A DNA stretch of 64,000 nucleotides from Lucifuga dentata (taxonomy: Eukaryota; Chordata; Actinopteri; Ophidiiformes; Bythitidae), in the NCBI GenBank assembly GCA_014773175.1, contig VXCM01002042.1:1-64000 (forward strand), given 5' to 3'. Below the pieces are notes generated by a model, which had not been told where the DNA came from, did no database searches, and worked only from the letters and a program-made list of their open reading frames with translations. Each line of letters starts with the position of its first letter. Positions within the stretch are counted from its first letter, which is position 1. Shown in pieces: positions 1 to 11,110 of this stretch. A program made the position numbers and the translations under genes.

Positions 1-19
1 AAAAAAAAAAAAAAAATTG

Positions 20-570
20 CCTACTTTCTCATTATAAAGAGAAAAATCATCTCATTATAACAAGATAGTTTCTCCTTTTTAACATGAAGGTATCTCATTA
101 TAACAACAAACATTTCCGTTATAAGGAGATATACGAAGTTATCTCATTTTAAGGAGATACAAAATTATCTGGTTAAAACGACAAACATTTCTCTTTATAA
201 CATGATGAGGGGTTGTTATAACGTCCATGTTATAAGGAGATGAGTCATAGTAATGCTGCTGGGCCAAAGTGCCGCCTTCCTTTTTCTCTACATAACTAAT
301 TATCATGTTATAATGTAAGGAGAAACGTTTCTCGTTTTAACAATAAATTTTCTTACATCGTTAAAACATATTTCTCGTTTTAACAACATTATGCCATCTC
401 GTTAGAATGACAAACGCAGGCTATCTAATTAAAATAAGTTAACTTTGTCTTTCCTTATGGCCTTATAGAGAGAATTATAACATATAATCATCATTATAAC
501 ATACTTTCACGTTAAAATGAGAAAAAAAAAACATTTTATACCGATTTAATTTTCTCCTTATAAGAATAAA
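20..570. repeat. Degenerate array of short palindromic TTATAA-type units
   Basis: This AT-rich stretch is built from many imperfect repeats of a 12-16 bp motif close to TCTCRTTATAAC, alternating with its reverse complement GTTATAAGGAGA and with a TTTTAA variant (TCTCGTTTTAAC). The units are irregularly spaced. A non-repeat insert of about 60 bp lies around 245-300. No open frame is visible. It resembles a widespread fish palindromic repeat whose family name I do not recall. The first 16 bases of the window are poly-A. Confidence 0.6.
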
Positions 571-1078
571 GTGGGCATTTTTATTTTGTCACGGTGGTAG
601 CTCTGTGCTGAAGTAAGTAATTAACTAATGACAAAACTTTTGTCCATTTTCAGCTAACAGCAACACTAAATACAAATGACCTTTTTAAGGAAAATGGGTT
701 ACATTAATGAAGATAATTTCTTACCGATATTCTGGGCCAGTTTTTCCTCTTTGGTTGTTTTGGCCTTTCTTTTTTCGGATCCGGAAGAATACAAACATCT
801 CATCTTTCCAGCTAATGCCATTCTTCTGTCAAACCACCAGGGGGCGCTGTGACAGCCTAACTGCCTATCCTGTCGTAGCACTCACCCACTCAGGGAAAAA
901 AAAAAAAAAAAAAAAAAANTTTAAAAAAAAAAAAAAAATTTTTTTTTGAATATCTATTTATTTTGAGTTGAAGGTTAGTTGTAATTTGACACCATAGTTA
1001 CTGTAGTTACTGAAGGTTTAACATCCTTCTGTACATTCATTTCTGACTGACGAAGCCATTTGGATGAATGGTGAAACG

Positions 1079-1112
1079 TCCATCCATCCATCCATCCATC
1101 CATCCATCCATC
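1079..1112. repeat. (CATC)n microsatellite
   Basis: About eight uninterrupted CATC units. The sequence between the palindromic array and this repeat (571-1078) includes a poly-A tract broken by a scaffold N at 919. I see no gene in it. Confidence 0.9.
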
Positions 1113-1318
1113 AAGAGTTTTCATACAACATATTATAATCTATATTTTTTTTTGTTTAAAAACTTGAATCCAGTTGACCTGAGTTTTCATATCTACTGCC
1201 TGGATATGACTGAGAATCTTCATCTAAACATTATAATCTATATTTTAACTGACATTTTAACACTTTCTTTGCTGAAAAACAAAGACAAAACAAAATCAGT
1301 ATGTCATCTTTGACTTAC

Positions 1319-1457
1319 CTGCCCACTGTCCATATGACTTTAAATTCACTCGCCAAATCTCTGATAGAAAAAACGTTCGGAATCCACACCAACATCTCCA
1401 AGCTAATTTCAGCAGGAGGAAAACGACCGTAAATCCTCCAACGAAGGTCAGCAACAT
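1319..1457 (-). CDS. hsd17b3-like: Second copy of hsd17b3 first coding exon (partial gene or orphan exon)
   Basis: The exon starts at ATG 1457-1455 and encodes 46 aa plus one base, ending at a canonical donor (GTAAG) after 1319. Length and phase equal exon 1 of the complete hsd17b3 at 7971-8109. Only three amino-acid differences are visible (K for R, A for S, R for Q), and the reading frame is open. It contains the N-terminal membrane segment (LLTFVGGFTVVFLLL) and the SYGQWA motif that precedes the Rossmann fold. The remaining exons would lie to the left. In the complete gene, exon 2 is 1.5 kb beyond exon 1, so here it would fall outside the window. This is therefore either the 5' end of a tandem hsd17b3 copy or an orphan exon. 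The sequence in view cannot decide which. Confidence 0.75.
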
Positions 1458-1953
1458 GTCAGCAGTGCTGCTGACATCTTGTTGCCTAACAAGATGCATA
1501 AAATCTCAAAGGAGGTTACTTTATATTTTATATCTCATGAAATTATGCCTTTTTGTTCCACAGCTCTAGGGATGTTGAGATTAACGTGGTATACTATTAT
1601 AATCGCGTTTATAAACGGTCAGGGTGTCTAAACAGTAAGATCGTAACCAAAAGCAACCGTAGAAACCTAAAACTTAACGTTAATGTAAGCAGCGGTTAAC
1701 TATATGAAAAAACTCTGGGTTTTCACGTAGAAAAAAATATAAACTGGCCAGAAATTCATCTGTGTGCGTGTGTGCGCGTGCGTGCGTGTCTGTGTGTGTG
1801 TGCGCGCGTCTGACTTGAGCTGCTCGCATTACACGCGCACGCGTGTCGATTCACGATGTGGTTGGGGAGATATCAATTTTGACAAAAAGTTTCAGCTACA
1901 GGCTCCAACACATCAAAGGTGCTTCAGCATCCTCAGCATCCTTGCATGGCCAA

Positions 1954-2120
1954 ATTAAAGGACCATACCGGCGAGTTTGCACTTATAAGCCAACTACTGT
2001 TACATTATTACTTTCCAAAACATAAAACCACGTATATCAGTTTTCCTGTTATTTTTCCAAATCCCCATGATAATCTTTCGAAATTAAATGTTCAAGTGAT
2101 AACCTTAAAATTTAATTTAA
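1954..2120 (+). repeat. Fragment of the TTTAAAGGA terminal-repeat element
   Basis: Starts with TTAAAGGACCATACC and continues with TTTCCAAAACATAAAA, CCAAATCCCC and a TTCAAGTGATAACC block. These match, in order, the left part of the element at 12622-13171. It sits exactly where block A departs from block B, so its insertion may be linked to the loss of the intervening sequence. Confidence 0.6.
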
Positions 2121-2168
2121 TGTTTATATATTAATTAATTCATTAAATTTTTTTTTCTATTTTTGCAG

Positions 2169-2647
2169 AATGTCTTTTGATTAGCTCACGTTTTTGCATG
2201 CATTTTGGGTGAACAGGGGTACTAAAACCAATACTTTACCAATAATTATCAAACAATGGGACGGTGATGACATCATATTCAGTGTAATAACTTATCTTCA
2301 TTACGTGGTTAGAGGATCCATCTAATCACAAAACCCCAAACAAAACCATGATTCATCAAGAGGTGTCAGTGGAGATAAAGATTTGAGCGTAGCTGTGAAT
2401 GTGGAGCAGCAGATAAGCTCTTTGCTGTGGTCACAATCTGTCACGGTCATGTCAGCAGAGACCTTCCAGCACATTCATGTAAAATCAATCTCTGATAATG
2501 TTCAGAATGATATTGGTGCTTGTCCAGAAATTCAAGTACAAATAGTCCAAACCATGAGAAAGAGCTGCTTATCAACCAAACCCTGAGAACTGGACTACTG
2601 TATCTCTCTGATAAACCAAGTGATTTTGGTTTTCTTGATAATGTTTA
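2169..2647 (+). pseudogene. Decayed copy of the unidentified coding-like stretch at 10438-11064
   Basis: Begins after a splice-acceptor-like TTTTTGCAG. It has a stop at the fifth codon (TTTGATTAG) where the right copy reads through. It also carries a deletion of about 14 bases after CCAGAAATTC, which shifts the frame relative to the right copy. The rest is nearly identical and ends with the same TAG. The protein family is not recognised. Confidence 0.55.
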
Positions 2648-3047
2648 GTGATGAGAAAGTGGTTGAACAAGAGCTGCACTCACATAATATGCTCTGTCCA
2701 GCCAAACATTTTACTTAAATGTAAAAGCAGTCTGACCCAAATCACTGATGGAAAAATAAATCTGAAGCAAGCAATTATGTTGTAATATGTTTTTTATATG
2801 TAAAAATTTTGTTTTTGTGGGGAATCAGTCTAATATTGCTTTGTTTTAAACATACAAATATGATCTGTATCTTACATTTACATTTCAAGAAGACAGGCCA
2901 TTAAAATGATTATATTACAAGCATTTTAGATGTGGACCTGCAGTGAAGCTGATGTTTATGCTGTGACTTCTTTCCAAGACACACTTCTAACAGTAGAAAT
3001 TCATAATAATTTAATTATGCAGTAAATAAGCCTGTGCAGATGAGTCC

Positions 3048-3949
3048 TCAGTCCTGTTTCTTGGTCATTTGTGTCTTGTCAAGCACACTGAATTTCTCAA
3101 AGCTCCGTAACTTTATGATTAAGAATGATGACATACGAAACCAGTCGGGCAGGAGTACTGTCATAGCAAAGTGCTGCAGGATGAAAGGAAAGAGAAGGGC
3201 ATACATTAACAAACAGCCACAATTTTATTATTTAAAGGCATTGCAGTTTTCCACCACTCTGACCTGAAGTGCGTGGGCGAGACAGCCACTGGTATTGGTG
3301 GTGTGACCCACCGTGTTCAAGGCCTGGCGGACAAAATCTGATGCGCTCTTCACAAAATAGCTCACTGGTATGTTGTTTGTCATGTTGGTGGACACAAAGG
3401 AAGGAGACACACACTGCAGGAAAGGTAGAGAGACATAAACTTAGAGTAGTACACACCTGTTAGCTTTCACTTTGTATTGTCACACTTGATTCTTCCTTCC
3501 TGACTTTTAAAGATGAAAAGAAAGATGAACAGCATCAGTGAGAACAGGAGACGTGGAAATTAAGTACATTTACTCACACACTATGTGCATCATTAATTAG
3601 TTGTCAGGTACAGTACTTGTTCTAAACTTGAGCAATTCCATTTTGAGCTAATTTTCATTTGTTCCAATACACTTCATACAGAAAAGAAAATATTTTTTTT
3701 ATTCCACTACATTTATCTGACAGCAGTTGTTGCCAGCTACTTTGCATAATATGTAGAATATTACCATTGTCTCATATAAATCTTGGTTCTGAGTTTTATC
3801 TCAACTACACAACACATTTTACACCATCTTAAGTTTTAGAAAAGGAAAAATGTTGGAAATTTTATTCTTTTGTAGAGCATCATCCTTTAGGTGAAAGCAT
3901 GAAAATCTCTGCAACTGGGGATATACGTACGTAGTAGCTAGTAGTAGTC

Positions 3950-3991
<42 letters not shown>

Positions 3992-6900
3992 TATATAGTA
4001 GTAGAGCATTCACCATTTCAAACTCTTCAAAATTGAAAATTTGACATTTATCAGTACACAATGGTTTATGCAACTGGGTGATAAATGTCAAATGAAATAC
4101 AAAGTTTTTGACGCTGTCTGCTGAAAAACCTTGCATCAACATTAACTAAGTCTAATATTTCCACATTCCTGAAATGAAAATAGGCTGGAGTTGCCGAAAA
4201 TTGTATATTGTAATCGTCTGTTTCTGGAAAATTCAGCTTATGAATCACAAATGAAGTGAACACACATGGTTGAGCTTTGTAATTTTGTCCCATGATTAGA
4301 ACTCANTATGAATCACAAATGAAGTGAACACACATGGTTGAGCTTTGTAATTTTGTCCCATGATTAGAACTCAATTATTTTGCAGAAGCCAAGTCAGTGT
4401 TTAAGATCTTTCCATCCTTTGTGTCCGTGGAGTTTTCTTCCTGCAACTATTACACCGTTGCAGCGTTACAAAAGTTAAGTGCAGCAGTAATTTATTTTGT
4501 AGATAAAACTTATTTTCTTCATGGTTCACTTGTGGAATAATTTTTAAANCAGCAGTAATTTATTTTGTAGATAAAACTTATTTTCTTCATGGTTCACTTG
4601 TGGAATAATTTTTAAAAAATCATTACTTTTTTAACATAACCTTGTTGGAGGATGAATACCCAGAGACAAAATGAGATGGTAGCTCCAGTCTAAGAATCAC
4701 GTGCTGTGTGTTGGTGGTTTTATACCAGCATGCGTTACCTGAACAATAATGCCCTTTGACTTGTATTCAGCATGCAGACACTGAGAGAAATATGTTATAA
4801 AAATCTGAAATAAAAAGGAAAATAAAGTCACAAACAAACACGATGGAGGCTGAGTGTGATGACGTGTGTCGGTCTGGATGCATTTGAGGAATCTAAGTGT
4901 AAGTTACAGAGTATTTGGATGAGTTGGTACCTTGGTGGCAGAGTAAAGAGACACCAGAGGCTGTGGACGTGAAGCCATTTCAGAGGAGATGTTGATGATC
5001 AGCCCTTTTCCTCTGTGAAGGAGATGGAGAGAGATGATTAGCCATGATGGATGTGATCCAGCTCAAATACTGTCAGTTAACATTTGGGTGTTTCTCACAG
5101 TACCTTTCAACCATGCCTGGCAGAACCAGCCTGGTCATCTGAGTAAAGAGAATATTTATANCTCACAGTACCTTTCAACCATGCCTGGCAGAACCAGCCT
5201 GGTCATCTGAGTAAAGAGAATATTTATATACTGATCATCAGTGGTACGTAGGATTACACTGACAAAACAAGGCTTGAAGCTTACTTGTGACTTCTGAGTC
5301 ATACAGTATATACTCGTGCAGAGATAACTTACCTGAGTGACGGATAGCGTGTTACAGTTGATAACCTGAGTGATTCGCTGGTCAGAATTAAAACGAGTAT
5401 AGAATTTAACATGACCTCCCCCCATTTTGATAAAAAATTGTGACTGGAATATTGTTTATAGTTTGAACAAATACCATTTAAAATGCATAATATACCTGTT
5501 CAGCTTCTGTTGTTTCCAAGAAATAGACCAACTCATCAGAAGGGTTCATTCCAACATTGTTAACTGTGTGTGGGTAACAGACAGACAAAAACGTGTTAAT
5601 AATAGACAATCAGACATCCTACAGCCAGGTAAATCCAGGTAGCCAGGTAATGTCGCTGCAGTGGTTCCATAAATATTTAACAAGTGAGAACCACAATCTA
5701 TATATTAATTTATAAGCCTTGGTGCTTCTTATTGTCATTACCATCTAAATAATTCCCTACAGTTGCTGACTGCTTCAAAATCCAGCTGCTGGATCATCCC
5801 TTTTCTCATTTAACGTGATCTGGACAGAGGTCTTAAAGTGAAGGATGAGATGATAGCACCTCAAATTTCATGGGTTCAATGTTCGCTATGAATCCCAGTA
5901 AATTCTCAGTCCTTTTCCTAGGTCATATGATTGGCTGACCAGTTTCATACTCTACCTAGAATTCCGATTTCCAGGCCCTGTAGTCCTTCAGAAATTGCAG
6001 GATATATACTGTGTCCATCTGTGAAGTCTGCCTGGATGGTGCGAGTTTTCCGTCCAAACTGACCCTCTGAAGGAGACAAAGCATTTTCTATCATGTCTAT
6101 TGTGGAGCTGGACATAAAAACACAAATGTCTTTAACAGGAAAACAAGAACATCATTCCATCACCTATCTCCTGGGCAGCCATCTGCAGTTTGTCACTGGA
6201 TCGGCTTATCAAAACAAGATCCAGGCCTCTCTGAGCCAGCTAAATGGTGATGCAGACAGACAGGTCTGGTCAGTCTTCATAAGAAAATGTCTCTGCAAAA
6301 TGCCCACACTAAAACTGCATAACATATTTCCACCCTGTCTCCAGCTCTAGACTGAAAATTTCAACAAATTTGGACCAAAAATCTATATTTAGAGGGAGAG
6401 AAGGAGTTGGAGGACTCACCTCTATGGCATAAGCTTTACCAATCCCAGATGTGGCACCTGTAACAACTGCTCAAAAAACAGCACATACATTATACATGTT
6501 ACATACACTGTAGTGATTTATGAAGTCAAGATGGTAAATACGTCTTGATAATTGCACTTTTGTCCAGATAGTGTGTGTTCCATTATGCTAATATAAGGAT
6601 GCAATTTACTTAACATTCTTGATTTCAGCTAAATTTCAGCCAGATGATGGTACAATGGTACAATGATGGTACAAAAAAAAATAAATTTCAGCCAGATGAT
6701 GGTACAATGCTATAGTAAATGGACTGAAATATGAAAGTTTATGAGAATACTAGAAATGTAGACATGTGACCACAAATTGACAATCATTAAACTCTGAAAG
6801 CAGTTTACAAAATAAAAGCTAATTTTTAGGTCTTTGCTGATTTAGATGAGGTAATTTGTGGTGAACAAAATTTTGTATTCCATGCAAGACAACTAAAAGC

Positions 6901-8109
6901 ACTTCCATTCAAAATGCCAAACCAGAGTTAGCATTGAATACCAGTTGGCCATAGTGTACAAATGGTACAAATACTAACTGTTTAGTTATTGCTGCCAAAG
7001 TCAAACGGCTGATTGAGAGATGAATGTAGCAATAGAATGAATAGTAGCATTACAGAGAGGAAGATGGAGAAGAAAGGTGAGGAAGAAGAGGAGGAGGAAG
7101 AAGAAAGTTATCCTCATGGCCCAGTCAAAACACTGCCTGCCATGTAAACAAGTTTCTTCTATATATTATTTTATTATATTGTTACTAGTTTTTCTATCGC
7201 TGTGTTCTGAACAAAATATGTTCTCAAAAAATGTTTGGATGGTAGTGTGTTATGGACAAAAAAAAAAAAAAANAAAAAAAAAAAAAAGAAAAAAAAAGAA
7301 AAAAGAATATATATATATATTTTGTTTTTTCATCAGCAAATGTGACAAAAACAAAAAAAGTATAAAAACTGTAACAGTATAGTAACAGTTAATGAAAAGT
7401 GGATCTGTGTTTAGAAAAGATCCTAAAGTGGATCTGTGTTTAGAAAAGATCCAAATTTTTGATGCAATAAGAAGAAAAATCCTATTAAATAGTAACATGA
7501 CCTTGTTATCAAGCCTTTAATGGAACAGGCTTCATCGACAGGCAGCACGGTGTATGTTGCTGTCCATGAAGGTAATGTTTTACTAACTGATCACCATTAC
7601 CATGTGGCTAAACTGCACTTTTCATTTTTTAAAATTTAAAGGACAGGACACACAACCCCACAAAATTTAAGAGCTTCAAGTGTAAAAGCTACATGTAAAA
7701 CTACATAACACATAGTTTCGTAGTTAAAAAAAATATTATAATTTATATTCTAACATTTTTTTCTAATTTACATGTACTGTATAATGTACATACTGTATAA
7801 TGTATATATAATGTACATATATAGTGTAGATACATGTAAAGCTACATTATATGTAGTTTCATAGGTTTAAAACAATTATAATCTATATTTTAACTGACAT
7901 TTTATTTATTTATTTATTTTTGCTGCAAAAACAAAGACAAAACGCAATCAGTATGTCTTCTTTGACTTACCTGCCCACTGTCCATATGACTTTAAATTCA
8001 CTTGCCAAATCTCTGATAAAAAAAACGTTCGGAATCCACACCAACATCTCCAAGATAATCTCAGCAGAAGGAAAACGACCGTAAATCCCCCAACGAAGGT
8101 CAGCAACAT
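3048..8109 (-). CDS. hsd17b3: 17-beta-hydroxysteroid dehydrogenase type 3 (complete, 11 coding exons)
   Basis: Exons (minus): 8109-7971, 6466-6420, 6239-6164, 6066-5956, 5563-5496, 5365-5333, 5206-5172, 5012-4931, 4804-4739, 3413-3264, 3173-3048. All splice sites are GT-AG and phases match, giving 310 aa, the length of human HSD17B3. The protein is an ER-membrane short-chain dehydrogenase that reduces androstenedione to testosterone using NADPH. Visible features are an N-terminal hydrophobic segment (residues 2-17), the cofactor motif TGATSGIG (49-56), NNVG (126-129), and the catalytic triad Ser180, Tyr193 and Lys197 in NISS and YSATK. The C-terminal part has SPSFVSTNMT and CLAHALQ, typical of HSD17B3/12. 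An ATTAAA on the minus strand lies about 30 bp past the stop. Exon 7 also occurs at 5138-5104; that second copy is an assembly overlap around the N at 5161, not a real exon. HSD17B12 is the alternative, but the 310 aa length and the SYGQWA start favour HSD17B3. Confidence 0.93.
3931..4005. repeat. (TAG)n microsatellite in hsd17b3 intron 9
   Basis: Imperfect GTA/TAG trinucleotide run of about 75 bp within the intron between exons 9 and 10. Confidence 0.85.
4239..4373. other. Unmerged contig overlap (67 bp repeated around N at 4306)
   Basis: The 67 bases before the N are repeated exactly after it. A second case follows at 4482-4616 around the N at 4549. Both lie in an intron and are assembly artefacts. 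Confidence 0.9.
5094..5228. other. hsd17b3: Unmerged contig overlap duplicating hsd17b3 exon 7
   Basis: Sixty-seven bases before the N at 5161 recur exactly after it, so the 35 bp exon 7 (MTRLVLPGMVE plus two bases) appears at both 5104-5138 and 5172-5206. Using both would break the frame; using one gives perfect phase. Confidence 0.9.
6634..6711. repeat. Short local duplication in hsd17b3 intron 1
   Basis: The string AATTTCAGCCAGATGATGG followed by TACAATG occurs twice, about 50 bp apart, separated by partial repeats of GGTACAA and an A-run. It is not associated with an N. Confidence 0.75.
7396..7452. repeat. Two-copy 29 bp tandem repeat
   Basis: The unit AAAGTGGATCTGTGTTTAG plus AAAAGATCCT occurs twice in direct tandem within hsd17b3 intron 1. 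A scaffold N in poly-A lies upstream at 7273. Confidence 0.85.
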
Positions 8110-8578
8110 GTCACAGCAGCAGACTGAGCAGTGTTCCCCTCAACAAGATGGATAAAATCCCCAGGAGAATTTTATATCTCAGGAAATCAGGCTTTTTTGT
8201 TACACAGCACTGGGAAAGTTGAAATTAACCTCTTTTTTTAAATTTTTTTTTTCACTATTAATCACAATTATAAACCATAAACCCGTAACAATAAGCAACA
8301 GTTAAAAAAAAAAACACAAAAAATCCCCCAAAAAACAAACAAACAAAAAAAAAAAAAANAAAAAAAAAAAAAAAGTAAAACTAAAGCTTAACATAAGCAA
8401 TGGTTTAGAAACTCTAAAAAATAAATAAATAATAAAAAAAAATACTGATCGATTCACATGGAAAAAGTATAAACTGAGTCTCAGAGATTCTATAATGACC
8501 AGAAACTCCTATCAGTTTGTGTGTGTGGCTTACTTAAGCTGCCAGTGTCATGTGTGCGCGTCTGACCTCACACTTCTC

Positions 8579-8581
<3 letters not shown>

Positions 8582-8615
<34 letters not shown>
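8582..8615. repeat. (GT)n microsatellite
   Basis: Uninterrupted GT run of about 34 bp. The aligned place in block A (1764-1810) is an interrupted GT/GC run. Confidence 0.9.
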
Positions 8616-8619
<4 letters not shown>

Positions 8620-9279
8620 GCTACAGTAACAACCTTACCGGTGCTTTCAGTACAGCATGAGTGAGGGATCGACACCAAAACCTTATATCCACCAAAAAAA
8701 CATATGAAATTGATAGTGTGTAAGCATCAATGCGGATGAGGAAGACGGATATCAAGTTTGTAAAGCGTTCCTACAAAAAGTTTCAGCTAAAAGCCCCAAC
8801 ACATCTAAAGTGTTTCAGCATCTTCAGGATCCTGCTCTGCATGGCAAACTTAAAGGAGCATTCTGGCACTTCATATTTTGACCACACCTGGGCTCATAAA
8901 ACTGGACTCGTGAAACATGAAAAAAAACATGCATTTATGAAAGGATTCAAGTCCTCCAACAAGCCTGCACTCTGATCTCAGCCTGCACGTCTTGTCTTGC
9001 ACAACAACCTTTGACCTACATCTCATTTCAAGAAATTGCTGACACAGAAAAATGCAAACAATCCTACATGTTTGACCTCTTGACCCACCACAAGCAATGC
9101 AAGAGAGTAACCAGAGCTTTTAGGGTCAAAGAGGAGAACATAGCAGTTAAAGTGCTAAACATAATGCTAAAAGATCAGCAAGACCTAAAATTAGGTGTAA
9201 TAATGTTTTAATATTGTGTCATGAGTGACAGATACAGAAGAGGGGAAAAGTGCTTTGCTGGTTTAGCTGAATTTAAATT

Positions 9280-9368
9280 CAATTATTAGAAAACAGTGGA
9301 CGGTTTGATTGAATTATTAGAAATGAATGGAGAGCTTGATTGCATTATCAGGAAACAATGGGGGGCTT
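9280..9368. repeat. Three-copy 31 bp tandem repeat
   Basis: Units start at 9280, 9311 and 9342. Each has the form xATTATYAGRAA, then an A/G-rich part, then GCTTGATT or GGTTTGATT. Copies differ at several positions. It lies in the part of block B absent from block A. Confidence 0.8.
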
Positions 9369-10353
9369 ATTGTTTGTTTTCTAAGAGTTACTGAGATGTC
9401 AAGGATAACCTATGTAATCTAAGTCCAAAGGTTGCATACATGTTCAAGTGTGGAAAGGATGGCTCTCTGACTGACATGCAGTTTTACACCCTACACCCAC
9501 CTTCTCCACTTGCTGAGGACACCCTGTTTGTCCGGGACCAGTCTGAGACTTTGCCTTTTAATTCTTTAATTTTGTAAATTCTTTCTCTTTGAATTTGAAC
9601 TGTTCTGATAGATTGCAATGGGGATTTTAACTTAAAGAGTTTTATGCTAGTTACATTTTACTAAACAAATTGAAATATAATATTTTTTGACATATATTTC
9701 AACATTTATTGCATTATTTTAGATCTTTAATTTTTACTTTGATAACTTGGTTTGCATTTTTTCATTGTTTACATGCTTACTAATATTTTGACCATTTATT
9801 ATCACTCATTGTTGGTTTTCATTAAAAACTGCATTATTTTTGCATATTCATTTTGTTACAATGGATTCTTTTTCATTTAGTATTGACAATGGATTAATCG
9901 ATTATTGACTACTTTTGAGCTGATTGATAATTCAGATCAGAGATGATTGATATTGTGCTTCTTGGAGAGGTTTTACTGACATTCTTCATTTATGATATAA
10001 AAGCTTGTTGTGTTTCCAATTTGAATTAAAGCACATTGAAAATTCCTTAAATGTTGTTTTGCCTAGTCATTTCCCCATCACTTCATTTTATCTTTACCTA
10101 TTCAACCTGAGGGGACCAATTTCCACTACAGGCTGAATCATGTATGGAATAGATGTAGAATATTACATACTGGAAGCACCAGATGGCGCCAGCACGCTGA
10201 TGACATCAGGTTTAATTTCATATTCTCAGACTGTCATTCAATACTTCAGACTTTGAATGATTAAATTATTTCCTGAAAGGCATACCATTACATACATACA
10301 CATACATCTCTCTCTCTCTCTCTCTCTCTCTCTAGTAAAGCTACACTAGTTNA

Positions 10354-10384
<31 letters not shown>

Positions 10385-10437
10385 AGTAAAGCTACACTAG
10401 TTGCGAGTTTGTGTAAATTTATTTCTATTTTTGCAGA

Positions 10438-11064
10438 ATGTCTTTTGGATCAGCTCACATTTTTGCATGCATTTTGGATGAACGGGGTACTAAAACAAAT
10501 ACTTTACCACTAATTATCATACAATGGGATGGAGCTGACATCATATTCAGTGTCATAATGTGACATAACCTCATTATGTGGTTAGAGGATCCATCTAATC
10601 ACAAAACCCCAAACAAAACCATGATTCATCAAGAGGTGTCAGTGNGTGGTTAGAGGATCCATCTAATCACAAAACCCCAAACAAAACCATGATTCATCAA
10701 GAGGTGTCAGTGGAGATAAAGATTTGAGCGTAGCTGTGAATGTGGAGCAGCAGATAAGCTCTTTGCTGTGGTCACAATCTGTCACGTNGATTTGAGCGTA
10801 GCTGTGAATGTGGAGCAGCAGATAAGCTCTTTGCTGTGGTCACAATCTGTCACGTTCATGTCAGCAGAGACCTTCCAGCACATTCATGTAAAATCAACCT
10901 CTGATAATGTTCAGAATGATATTAATGCTTGTCCAGAAATTCTCATAGTTTGGACAAATAGTCCAGACCATGAGAAAGAGCTGCTTATCAACCAAACCCT
11001 GAGAACTGGACTACTGTATCTCTCTGATAAACCAAGTGATTTTCGTTTTCTTGATAATGTTTAG
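10438..11064 (+). CDS. Unidentified coding-like stretch upstream of hsd17b3 (possible exons)
   Basis: Two open segments follow a splice-acceptor-like TTTTTGCAG. The first starts at ATG 10438 and reads 41 codons (beginning MSFGSAHIFACILDERG) to TGA at 10561. The second, in another frame after the assembly overlaps at 10645 and 10788, reads about 85 codons through AVNVEQQISSLLWSQS and TNSPDHEKELLINQTL to a TAG at 11062-11064. I do not recognise the family. Composition and codon pattern look protein-like, and it is conserved between the two duplicated blocks. The frame change and the two false overlaps leave the exon structure unclear. It could be a degenerate gene, a host gene fragment carried by the duplication, or part of an unclassified mobile element. 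Confidence 0.35.
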
Positions 11065-11110
11065 TGATGAGAAAGTGGTTGAATTTGAACAAGAGCTGCA
11101 CTCACATGCT

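Larger units (their letters stand above)
1200..2720. repeat. Segmental duplication, left copy (block A)
   Basis: This block is collinear with 7865-11110. The shared order is: an AT-rich leader, hsd17b3 exon 1 on the minus strand, a TG-rich microsatellite, a stretch starting GATATCAA, and a coding-like stretch ending near 2647. By eye the coding-like part is above 90 percent identical between copies. The left copy lacks about 1.5 kb found in the right copy between about 8855 and 10430. At that place it has a fragment of a terminal-repeat element. Confidence 0.85.
7865..11110. repeat. Segmental duplication, right copy (block B)
   Basis: Counterpart of block A (1200-2720). It contains exon 1 of the complete hsd17b3, a (GT)n run at 8582-8615, and the better preserved copy of the unidentified plus-strand coding-like stretch. 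The 1.5 kb at about 8855-10430 has no counterpart in block A and holds a 31 bp tandem repeat. Three contig-overlap Ns (10352, 10645, 10788) lie in this copy; they inflate its length by about 200 bp. Confidence 0.85.

Noticed and set aside
1068..1313. Open frame over the CATC microsatellite
   Set aside because: Low-complexity translation (Ser-Ile-His-Pro repeats) with no family similarity.
5104..5138. Apparent extra copy of hsd17b3 exon 7
   Set aside because: It is the left half of an exact 67 bp repeat around an N, an unmerged contig overlap; including both copies breaks the frame.
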